Below are positions 8,231 through 16,500 of a stretch of DNA of 27,961 nt, one piece after another. Below the pieces are notes generated by a model, which saw only the letters and a program-made list of their open reading frames with translations, searched no databases and was not told where the DNA came from. Position 1 is the first letter of the stretch. Each line of letters starts with the position of its first letter. Source of the DNA: CAYPTY01 sp965659005. GTDB taxonomy: Bacteria; Bacteroidota; Rhodothermia; Balneolales; Balneolaceae. The position numbers were made by a program, and so were the translations under genes. The stretch spans positions 1 to 27,961 of the forward strand of contig CBFHVG010000033.1 of the NCBI GenBank assembly GCA_965659005.1. Reading direction: 5' to 3'.

Positions 8231-8641
8231 TTGATCCTCAAATCACCTAAATATAGCAGAATTGCGGCACTTCTATGTTTTACCATAGTAGTTGGCATTG
8301 GTTTGCCAAGTGGTTTGCATGCAATGGATCTCGATCATTGTGAATCTATGGAAATGCCAATGGATCATTCTGATTCTATGCATTCTAACCAACAGGATGA
8401 AGATTGTCATGATGAGATGAATAGGTCTGACTTTAGTCTGGCTTGTGATTGCAGCATGGATTTGGCACCGATTACCACTGAAAATTTTGTTTTATCACAT
8501 ACTAGCATAAAAGTTTCATCCTCTAAGTTTATCATTGATTTAGACTTCCCATCGGTTCAAAGGTTAAATTCATCCGATGTAGTTATAGAGGAATTTTCCC
8601 CACCACCCATCTTTATACTTCAGCAGGTTTTCCGGATTTAG
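8231..8641 (+). CDS. Small exported Met/His/Cys-rich protein, probably copper-related
   Basis: The 136-residue protein begins with a TTG; the first in-frame ATG comes only after the signal sequence, so the TTG is needed to keep residues 1-31 (basic start, hydrophobic 11-26, cleavage near LHA31). The mature part starts with a cluster of Met, His, Asp and Cys (Cys37, Cys59, Cys72, Cys74; repeated M-x-M-x-x-D-H) and ends with a Pro-rich EEFSPPP stretch. I do not recognise a named family. The neighbouring multicopper oxidase, 79 bases downstream on the same strand, and the ligand-rich sequence suggest periplasmic copper binding or sensing. A signal-anchored form is possible. Confidence 0.65.
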   Translation: MILKSPKYSRIAALLCFTIVVGIGLPSGLHAMDLDHCESMEMPMDHSDSMHSNQQDEDCHDEMNRSDFSLACDCSMDLAPITTENFVLSHTSIKVSSSKFIIDLDFPSVQRLNSSDVVIEEFSPPPIFILQQVFRI

Positions 8642-8720
8642 GTATTGGAGCACTTTTTAAACTGGTCATCAGAACCGTTCTGAAAGATTATGTTCCAAAA
8701 TTTTTATTTGATCCAATATT

Positions 8721-11111
8721 ATGAAAACCCTTTTTGCAGTAACTGCACTAATTATTTCCATCTTACAAACACCAATAATCGCTCAGGAACTAATTCCTGA
8801 AATCAAAGGCGATTCAATCATTTACAACATTGATGTCAGTGAAATCAAGGTAAATTTCACTGGCAAGGAGAGAATGGCAATGGCTATTAATGGTTCCATA
8901 CCGGGACCTACTCTTCGATTTACGGAAGGAAAACATGCAGTCATCAATGTCACAAATAAAATGGATGTCGAGACCTCAGTCCACTGGCATGGATTACTTC
9001 TTCCAAATTACCAGGACGGGGTTCCATATCTGACTACACCACCGATAAGACCTGGTGAGACTCTGAGCTATGACTTTCCACTGATACAGTCAGGTACCTA
9101 TTGGTATCATTCACATACAGGTCTTCAAGAGCAGAAAGGTATTTACGGTTCTATTGTCGTTGACCCACACCACAAAATGATGGATTATGATGAAGATCTG
9201 GTTTTGGTTCTATCAGACTGGACAGATTCAAATCCAAATAGAATACTAAAGAACCTAAAAAGGCATAATGAGTGGTATGGAGTTCGATTGAAGAACTCTC
9301 CATCACTATATCATGCCATCAAAAGTGGAACATTAGGTTCAACCTTCAAGCTATGGGCGAATCAAATGCCTGGAATGCATATATCAGACATTCCTTATGA
9401 AGCATATCTCATCAACGGCAAAAAAGAAGTTACCTATGATCAATATAAACCTGGCACAAAGATCCGAATAAGGGTCATTAACGCGGCCGCTTCCAGTTAT
9501 TACTGGATCAATTTGGGTGGAGAACACCTCAATATTATTTCAGCGGATGGATTAGATGTTGAACCGGTTCATTCCGAAAAAGTCCTGATCGGTTTAGCAG
9601 AAACCTATGATTTCATCTTCGAAGTAAAAGAAGGAAAGAGCATTGAATTTCAGGCAACTACCCAGGATGTGATGGGATCAGCATCAGCTTTTATTGGTAC
9701 TGGTGATAAAGTATATGCTGAGGATATTCCTTTCCCCGATTATCAGGAAATGGGAGCCCGAATGGCCAATATGCATGGAGGAAGCGGACACGACATGTCG
9801 CTTCCAGGTGAAGAAAAGGGTGTATTTAGCCAATATGAAGCGACTCAGAAAAAGCCAATGATGGAAATGGATCACTCCATGCATGACATGAAAGAGATGA
9901 AGAAAGACACGTCATCAATGGCTGCTAAAATGAACATGAAAGATCATGCCATGGAAATGGATCACTCCATGCATGACATGAAAGAGATGAAGAAAGACAC
10001 GTCGTCCATGGCTGCTAAAATGAATATGAAAGATGATGGCATGGACATGGATCACTCAGGTCACGATATGAGTAATCCTGTGGATGCAATGCTCATGTGG
10101 GATGTAGGCTACACCAATTCTATTCTGAAATCGAAAGCTTCGACTGAGTTTTCAACCGGCGACACTGTTCGTTACATGACATTCAACCTTACAGGTAATA
10201 TGTGGAGATATACCTGGAGTATTAACGGTAAGACCCTTTCTGAATCAGATAAAATTAAGATCAAAAAGGGTGAAGTGGTTCGTGTGACCTTAAACAATAC
10301 AACCATGATGCATCATCCTATGCATCTTCATGGTCATTTTTTCCGAGTTTTGAATGGACAAGGTGCTAATTCACCCCTTAAACATACGGTAGACGTTCCT
10401 CCAATGAGTCGAATTACCATTGAATTCGCCGCAAATGAAGAAAAAGACTGGTTCTTCCACTGTCACCTATTATATCATATGAAGTCGGGCATGACCAGAG
10501 TATTCAGCTACGAAGACAGTGAAAGAGATCAGAGGTTAGCAGCTTACCCAGTTTCAACTATCTACCAAACAGATAAATCCTATTTCAACTGGGCAACGGT
10601 GACCGGTGGAAGTCATATGGGAGCACTTAATATCGTTTCAACAAATACCAGAAATCAGTTCAATCTGAAGGCTGAATATGGATGGAACGACAATTATGAA
10701 GTAATCGCAGACTATGAACGATTTTCCGGTGATTATTTCCGATGGTATGTAGGAGGTCGTGCTGAAAACGAAACCTCTCATTTCTTTGATGATGAAGCTC
10801 TATCAGCTAGAATGGGTATTCGATACTTACTACTCTTCGTTTTAGATACAGATATTAGTATTGATCATAATTTAAGACCGGAACTGGGCATGGAATCACA
10901 TCTTCCAATTACCCGAAGATTCTTTGCCGTTGGACATATGGAATGGCAAACTGATTTCGGATTGCTAACCGACTTACCTGATAATTCCAATTATCATGAA
11001 GAATGGACTTACAGTGGAGGATTTGAATTCTTACTAAACGAATACTTCTCGTTAACAGGAAGCTATGATAATCGCTTTGGCTGGGGTGGAGGGTTATCTG
11101 TCAGGTTTTAA
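8721..11111 (+). CDS. CopA-type multicopper oxidase with C-terminal CopB-like beta-barrel
   Basis: This 796-residue protein has a signal peptide (1-21, IIAQ). Residues about 30-330 are cupredoxin domains with copper ligands HWHG (88-90) and YWYHSH (His130, His132). Residues about 350-455 are a Met/His-rich insert with a tandem repeat. The last cupredoxin domain carries HHPMHLHGHFF (531-541) and the type-1 cluster HCHLLYHMKSGM (His580, Cys581, His582). Residues about 605-796 no longer look like an oxidase: they read as amphipathic beta-strands (AEYGWNDNYEVIADYERF, RWYVGGRAEN) and end GGGLSVRF, the C-terminal Phe expected of outer-membrane barrels. CopA and CopB are normally separate proteins of a copper-resistance operon, so this looks like a fusion. 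Role: periplasmic Cu(I) oxidation or sequestration, anchored at the outer membrane (inferred). Confidence 0.85.
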   Translation: MKTLFAVTALIISILQTPIIAQELIPEIKGDSIIYNIDVSEIKVNFTGKERMAMAINGSIPGPTLRFTEGKHAVINVTNKMDVETSVHWHGLLLPNYQDGVPYLTTPPIRPGETLSYDFPLIQSGTYWYHSHTGLQEQKGIYGSIVVDPHHKMMDYDEDLVLVLSDWTDSNPNRILKNLKRHNEWYGVRLKNSPSLYHAIKSGTLGSTFKLWANQMPGMHISDIPYEAYLINGKKEVTYDQYKPGTKIRIRVINAAASSYYWINLGGEHLNIISADGLDVEPVHSEKVLIGLAETYDFIFEVKEGKSIEFQATTQDVMGSASAFIGTGDKVYAEDIPFPDYQEMGARMANMHGGSGHDMSLPGEEKGVFSQYEATQKKPMMEMDHSMHDMKEMKKDTSSMAAKMNMKDHAMEMDHSMHDMKEMKKDTSSMAAKMNMKDDGMDMDHSGHDMSNPVDAMLMWDVGYTNSILKSKASTEFSTGDTVRYMTFNLTGNMWRYTWSINGKTLSESDKIKIKKGEVVRVTLNNTTMMHHPMHLHGHFFRVLNGQGANSPLKHTVDVPPMSRITIEFAANEEKDWFFHCHLLYHMKSGMTRVFSYEDSERDQRLAAYPVSTIYQTDKSYFNWATVTGGSHMGALNIVSTNTRNQFNLKAEYGWNDNYEVIADYERFSGDYFRWYVGGRAENETSHFFDDEALSARMGIRYLLLFVLDTDISIDHNLRPELGMESHLPITRRFFAVGHMEWQTDFGLLTDLPDNSNYHEEWTYSGGFEFLLNEYFSLTGSYDNRFGWGGGLSVRF
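9861..10070 (+). repeat. 90-bp in-frame tandem repeat encoding Met/His-rich segment
   Basis: A 90-base unit starting ATGGAAATGGATCACTCC occurs at 9861-9950 and again at 9951-10040 with only a handful of base differences; the first 30 bases recur in diverged form at 10041-10070. Each unit encodes 30 residues rich in Met, His, Asp and Lys. The length is a multiple of three, so copy-number change keeps the frame and would tune the number of metal-binding groups. Confidence 0.9.
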
Positions 11112-11133
11112 TAACTAACAACTGACTACAGGC

Positions 11134-11164
11134 AAAGGCAAATTTTTCAATTTGCCTTTTTTTT
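11134..11164 (+). terminator. Rho-independent terminator of the copper-type operon
   Basis: AAAGGCAAATT (11134-11144) pairs perfectly with AATTTGCCTTT (11149-11159) around a TTTC loop and is followed by a T run to 11164. It lies 22 bases after the oxidase stop codon. Confidence 0.85.
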
Positions 11165-11199
11165 AGTTCATTAATTCAGCAACACAACAGTGGGGATTA

Positions 11200-11775
11200 A
11201 TGGAGAAGTATAAAAACGCACACAAGTGGTTAATCTTACCATTTGCAATAGCTGTAATTGGCTTTAATCCATCCTGGTTACCTAAAGGGAAAACTGCAGA
11301 AGATATTGCAGCTGAAGACGGACTTGCTGTACAGGCTGCTGTGGTTAGTTATGGTGCTTTTGATATGTATGCGGCTGCTCTTTATGGATTTGAAAAAGCG
11401 GAGAACTTCTTCTGGCAAATGGGTGGTGCAAAACCAAGAGGAATGTTTGGTTCTGATTATAATCCCATTGATCATGTAGAGAGATATAAAGCCATATCGC
11501 CAATATTTTCAATTCCAAATGCAGACGACTATAAACTGCCTCCACAATATCATCATGTGGGCAGTATAGATCAGACAACGCCTGAGTCTGCCATTCGTAA
11601 TTATATCAATAAAATGGAAGAAGCAGGGCAGTCAGTAACGATGGAAGTGTTTGATGGCTTCAACCATGCATACCTGGATTCAGGTTGCAATGAATATTTA
11701 CAGAGTTGTTTTGAAACACATGCTATACCTGCTTTAAACAAGATCATTCCTTTCTTAGACCAGCATTTGAAATGA
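11200..11775 (+). pseudogene. C-terminal remnant of an alpha/beta-hydrolase (esterase-like)
   Basis: The 191-residue frame starts at an ATG preceded by GGGGA. From about residue 32 it reads like the second half of an alpha/beta-hydrolase-3/BD-FAE-type esterase: a KTAEDIAAEDG segment, AAVVSYGAFDMY, the acid region HHVGSIDQTTPES and the catalytic-His region DGFNHAYLDSG. The N-terminal half, with the oxyanion HGG motif and the Ser nucleophile elbow, is missing; where GFSAGG would be expected the sequence reads IGFNPSW, so no Gly-x-Ser-x-Gly exists. The open frame continues upstream to a TAG at 11164 without hydrolase sequence. I read it as a decayed gene, although a translated, non-catalytic fragment is possible. 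Confidence 0.65.
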
Positions 11776-11935
11776 TGTGATCCATATTTTGAGGTCTGCC
11801 CTAGAGATTTTTTCCAAAATTCAGAAAATCTTCTATACATCTTATATACAAGCTGAAAATCTTTAAAATTATTCAGAAGGCAGAATTCATCCGCAAGTGC
11901 TTTTGAGACAATGAAATAAGGTTGTTTAGCAGCTA

Positions 11936-11949
11936 AAAAAGCGCTTTTT
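11936..11949. promoter_or_regulatory. 14-bp perfect palindrome upstream of the glucan cluster
   Basis: AAAAAGCGCTTTTT is a perfect palindrome about 100 bases before the first cluster gene. A TATATTTG at 11976-11983 matches the TAnnTTTG -7 box of Bacteroidota, 66 bases upstream of the ATG, but no TTTG -33 partner sits at the usual 19-21 base spacing. Together they may be operator and promoter of the cluster. The rest of the 274-base spacer shows nothing else. Confidence 0.3.
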
Positions 11950-12049
11950 AAGAAAGTGTATACATTGCCATTTTCTATATTTGCAATTATTCTAACTCAG
12001 TTTAACACTATACTGAGATCAATCATAACAGGATTCTAAAAGTAAATGT

Positions 12050-13510
12050 ATGAGGATATTTAAGCACTTCTCTAAATTCACAATCCTAGTATTTCTGCTT
12101 GGACTATTCACATCTTCACAAGCTATTGGCCAAAGCCAAAATGTGACTGTTGAGAACTCCGGAAACGGATGGAACCTACTTGTGGATGGTAAACCCATGA
12201 TGGTGAATGGAATGAACTGGGATTACTTCCCCCGAGGCACCAACTATAGCTACAGTCTTTGGAATCAATCACCTGAATTCATCAAGGCCGCCCTCGATTA
12301 TGAAATGGGCTTGTTACAGAATATGGGTGTTAATGCAATTCGAGTTTACACAGGCATTCAGCCAGAGTGGATTACCTATATATATGAGAACTACGGAATC
12401 TACACCATGTTGAATCATTCATTTGGTAGATATGGATTAACTGTGGATGGAGTATGGAAACAGAATACTGACTATTCAGATCCAAAAGTCAGAGAGCTTT
12501 TATTCTCTGAGGTAACACAAATGGTTGAAGATTACAAGGATGTGGATGGTGTACTATTATTCCTTCTTGGTAATGAGAATAACTACGGATTGTTCTGGGA
12601 AGGTGCTGAAACAGAAGATATCCCTATTGAAGACAGAGCTTCTACAGCAAAAGCACGTGAGATGTACAAGACCTTCAACGACGGTATCCTTAGAATGAAA
12701 CAAATAGCAACTAACCGTCCAATCGCTATTTGTAATGGGGATTTACAGTTCCTTGATCTAGTCAACGAGCTTACACCTGATGCCGACATCTTTGGTACCA
12801 ATACCTATAGGGGAGTTTCCTTTACTGATTTATTCGACCGAGTAAGAGATGAATATGGTAAACCAGTTCTATTAACAGAATTCGGTTCGGATGCCTACAA
12901 TGCACAAGCCCTTGTTGAAGATCAGGGTGCACAGGCATTCTACCAAAAAGGAAACTGGCTAGACATCTACCAAAATGCTCCAGGTTTAGGTGGTGCTGAT
13001 AACTCTCTTGGTGGTTTTACCTTCCAATTCTCTGATGGATGGTGGAAGTACGGTCAAACTAGAAACCTAGATGAGCACGATGTTAACGCTTCATGGCCAA
13101 ATGGTGGCTATACTTTTGATTTTAAAGAGGGTTCAAACAACATGAATGAAGAGTGGTTTGGTATTACTGCGAAAGGACCAACCACAGTTCAGGGAACATA
13201 TGAACTATTCCCAAGAGCAGCTTATTATGTTCTTAAAGATGTTCACCAGTTTGACCCTATAGCTCCAAATGCTACAAGAGAATCTCTTTTAAAATATTTC
13301 GAAGGGATATCTCTACAAGCGGCTATACTAGCTGCAAGAGGCGACAAAGCTGCATTGCAGTCGCCAGAAGGGGCAAAAATAAGATTAAACCGATTCACTG
13401 CTGACATCAGGGCTTACAAAACCGGTTCTGAACTATCCACAACACCTGACACACCATTTCCACAGTCCATGATTATCGACTATGTGAGGGTTTACCAAGA
13501 AACAAATTAA
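12050..13510 (+). CDS. Secreted clan GH-A glycoside hydrolase/transglycosylase (GH2/GH72-like)
   Basis: The 486-residue protein has a signal peptide (1-27, ending AIGQ). Residues about 33-400 form a TIM-barrel enzyme: VDGKPMMVNGMNWDY opening strand, NMGVNAIRVY, acid/base Glu176 in LLGNENNYG and nucleophile Glu277 in LLTEFGSDAYN, then GGFTFQFSDGWWKYG. The 101-residue Glu-Glu spacing and the opening strands recall GH72 beta-1,3-glucanosyltransferases, while the barrel also resembles GH2; I cannot assign the family. The last residues (SMIIDYVRVYQ) match the final strand of GH16 enzymes, yet no GH16 ExDxxE site exists. As first gene of the beta-1,3-glucan cluster it probably cleaves or remodels glucan outside the cytoplasm. 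A terminator-like hairpin follows. Confidence 0.75.
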   Translation: MRIFKHFSKFTILVFLLGLFTSSQAIGQSQNVTVENSGNGWNLLVDGKPMMVNGMNWDYFPRGTNYSYSLWNQSPEFIKAALDYEMGLLQNMGVNAIRVYTGIQPEWITYIYENYGIYTMLNHSFGRYGLTVDGVWKQNTDYSDPKVRELLFSEVTQMVEDYKDVDGVLLFLLGNENNYGLFWEGAETEDIPIEDRASTAKAREMYKTFNDGILRMKQIATNRPIAICNGDLQFLDLVNELTPDADIFGTNTYRGVSFTDLFDRVRDEYGKPVLLTEFGSDAYNAQALVEDQGAQAFYQKGNWLDIYQNAPGLGGADNSLGGFTFQFSDGWWKYGQTRNLDEHDVNASWPNGGYTFDFKEGSNNMNEEWFGITAKGPTTVQGTYELFPRAAYYVLKDVHQFDPIAPNATRESLLKYFEGISLQAAILAARGDKAALQSPEGAKIRLNRFTADIRAYKTGSELSTTPDTPFPQSMIIDYVRVYQETN

Positions 13511-13530
13511 TTATACATTCTACGACTTCG

Positions 13531-13560
13531 CCGGGCATGGGGTATGTCCGGTTAATTTTT
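13531..13560 (+). terminator. Terminator-like hairpin between GH-A gene and phosphorylase gene
   Basis: CCGGGCAT (13531-13538) pairs with ATGTCCGG (13544-13551), eight pairs including one G-T, around a GGGGT loop, and TTAATTTTT follows. It could end transcription after the secreted enzyme or act as a partial terminator that lowers expression of the downstream cytosolic genes. The T tract is interrupted by AA, so strength is uncertain. Confidence 0.55.
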
Positions 13561-13579
13561 AATAAAACTTTGTACTCAA

Positions 13580-16500
13580 GTGTCCATTACTCTTGAAGAA
13601 TTCCAGAACGAATCCTGGTTTAAAATCACTAATTACGATTCATTAAGACCATTTTTTATAAGCGTTGTAAGTGATTCAAATCACTGGATGTTTATATCAA
13701 CAAACGGGGGTCTAACAGCCGGTAGAAAAAATGCTGAATTTGCATTATTTCCTTACTACACCGACGATAAACTCACAGAATTAGCTCATACTACGGGCAG
13801 TAAATCCATTTTCCAGGTTAAAACATCTGAAGGACTAAGGATTTGGGAGCCATTTTCTGATCGCAATACCGGTGATTATAACCTAAGCCGTAATCTCTAT
13901 AAGAATAGACACGGTAACAAAATCATGTTTGAGGAAGTCAACCATGATTTAGGTCTCACATATTCATATCAGTGGAATTCAAGCAATCTATTTGGCTTTG
14001 TTCGTAAATCGAACCTGAGAAATAATTCTTCCTCTGATGTTGAAGTAAATATACTTGATGGTATTCAGAATATAATGCCTCATGGGGTGAGTAGTGATTT
14101 GCAAACTCGTGTTTCAAATCTTGTTGATGCTTATAAAAGATCTGAACTACATAAGGAATCAGGATTAGGGATTTTTGCATTGAGTGCAATTATCGTAGAT
14201 AAAGCTGAGCCAAGTGAAGCCTTAAAAGCAAATGTGGCATGGTCAACGGGATTTGATAACCCATCTTATTTACTATCCTCACTTCAATTGGATCAATTCA
14301 GAAGTGGAAATAATGTAACTGAAGAACAGGATGTTAAGGGTGAAAAGGGTGCCTATTTCTTAAATAAGACAATATCACTTACTGCAGGATCAGATAAAGT
14401 CTGGATGATTGTTGCGAATGTAAATCAGAATCAATCCGGTATTCATGCTTTAATACAGGCCATTAATTCTGATGCTCACATTGAAAAAACAGTAGCTGAT
14501 GATGTCGATAATGGTACGGCTAAGTTAATTAAGCTGATTTCAGCTGCAGATGGTATCCAGCAAAGTGCGGATGTCTTAAGTGATAGCAGACACTACTCAA
14601 ATGTTCTCTTCAATATAATGAGAGGTGGAATTTTTGATGAGAATTACCAGATTGAAAAAGAAGATTTCACGAAATACTTATCTACAGCGAATAAATCAGT
14701 AGTTCAAAATAACCAGGCCTTTATCAACTCTCTAAGCAATACTTTTACCAAGAATGACTTAGATGAAAAACTGGAGAGTGTTGATGATGCAGATTTGCTA
14801 CGATTGGGTACGGAGTATCTACCTTTAAAATTCAGCCGTAGACATGGTGATCCGAGTCGACCATGGAATAAATTTTCTATAAATACTCATAACGAAATTG
14901 ACGGCTCCAAGATCCTGGATTACGAAGGTAACTGGAGAGATATCTTTCAGAATTGGGAAGCTTTGGCGCATTCTTATCCTGAGTTCATGGAAGGAATGAT
15001 TTTTAAATTCCTGAACGCTTCCACATTCGATGGCTATAACCCATATCGAGTTACAAAAGACGGCTTCGACTGGGAAATAATCGAGCCGGATGATCCATGG
15101 TCCTACATTGGATACTGGGGAGATCATCAGATTATTTACTTACTGAAATTCTTGGAGTTCTATTACAACCATAAACCGGAAGCTTTTAAACAATTATTTA
15201 GTCAGGACACCTTCGTTTATGCAAATGTTCCCTATAGAATTAAGTCATATGAGGACATTTGTAGAGATCCAAAGGACACAATAGAATTTGATCATGAATC
15301 TGATCATAAAATTAGAGAGCAGGTAAAACAAAGAGGAGGCGATGGCGCTTTACTCGGTAATCCTGCATCTGATATTCATAGGGTTAATTTTATTGAGAAG
15401 ATTCTGGCTACCGTTTTGTCAAAGGTATCGAACTTCATACCTGAAGGTGGAATTTGGTTGAATACTCAAAGACCTGAGTGGAATGACGCTAATAATGCGC
15501 TTGTGGGTAATGGTGTTTCGATGGTAACATTGTATTACCTAAGAAGGTTTTTAAAGTTTTTTGAGCCAATAATTGAAGAATCATCAGAATCATCTGTTGA
15601 AGTATCATCAGAACTAAGTGGATTCTTTAATAGAATCACCACTTCACTAAACGAACATCTTGATAAAACATCTGCTTCTATTGATGATGCGGGTAGAAAA
15701 GCTGTTACTGATGCCCTTGGTAAGGCTGGTTCAGATTTCAGAAATCAGATTTATGACAATGGATTTGATGGTTCCAAAAGTGAGCTTCAATTAAGTGAAA
15801 TTTCATCATTCCTTAAGAATGCTTTGCAATTTCTTGAGCACTCTATAAGAGCGAACAAAAGAAGTGATGATCTCTATCATGCTTACAACATTATGAGTTA
15901 CCATGATGATGGCATTCAAATTGAATATTTGGACGAAATGCTGGAAGGGCAGGTAGCTGTTTTAAGTTCAGGATACTTGAATGCAGAAGAATCACTGAGT
16001 GTGTTAAATGCTCTTAGGAACAGCGCTTTATATAGAGAAGATCAGCTTAGTTACATTCTCTATCCAAATAAAGAACTAAAAGGCTTCCTCCAGAGAAATA
16101 ACATCCCTGAAAACTCAGTCAAAAAATCTAAGCTACTACAGAGTCTTCTGAACGATGGAAATCTTCAAATTCTAAACCGTGATATTAAAGGCGGTTTTCA
16201 CTTCAATGGCAATTTCAAAAATGCAGGAGATCTGAAGCTTGCTCTGGATGAGATGAAAGAATCGAAGTATGGTGATTTGATCGCTTCAGAAGAATCAATG
16301 ATTCTTGAAATTTTTGAGGAAGTATTTAATCACAAAGCATTTACTGGCCGTTCAGGTACTTTTTACGGTTATGAAGGCCTTGGATCCATTTACTGGCATA
16401 TGGTTTCAAAACTAAATGTAGCTGTGATGGAGTCTTACTTTAATGCTGAATCTGAAGGTGCTGATAAAGCCACACTGGACGGTTTGGCTAAACATTTTTA

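Noticed and set aside
11258..11479. Overlapping plus-strand and minus-strand frames within the esterase remnant
   Set aside because: Considered as a frameshifted missing half of the hydrolase, but none contains a Gly-x-Ser-x-Gly or HGG motif.
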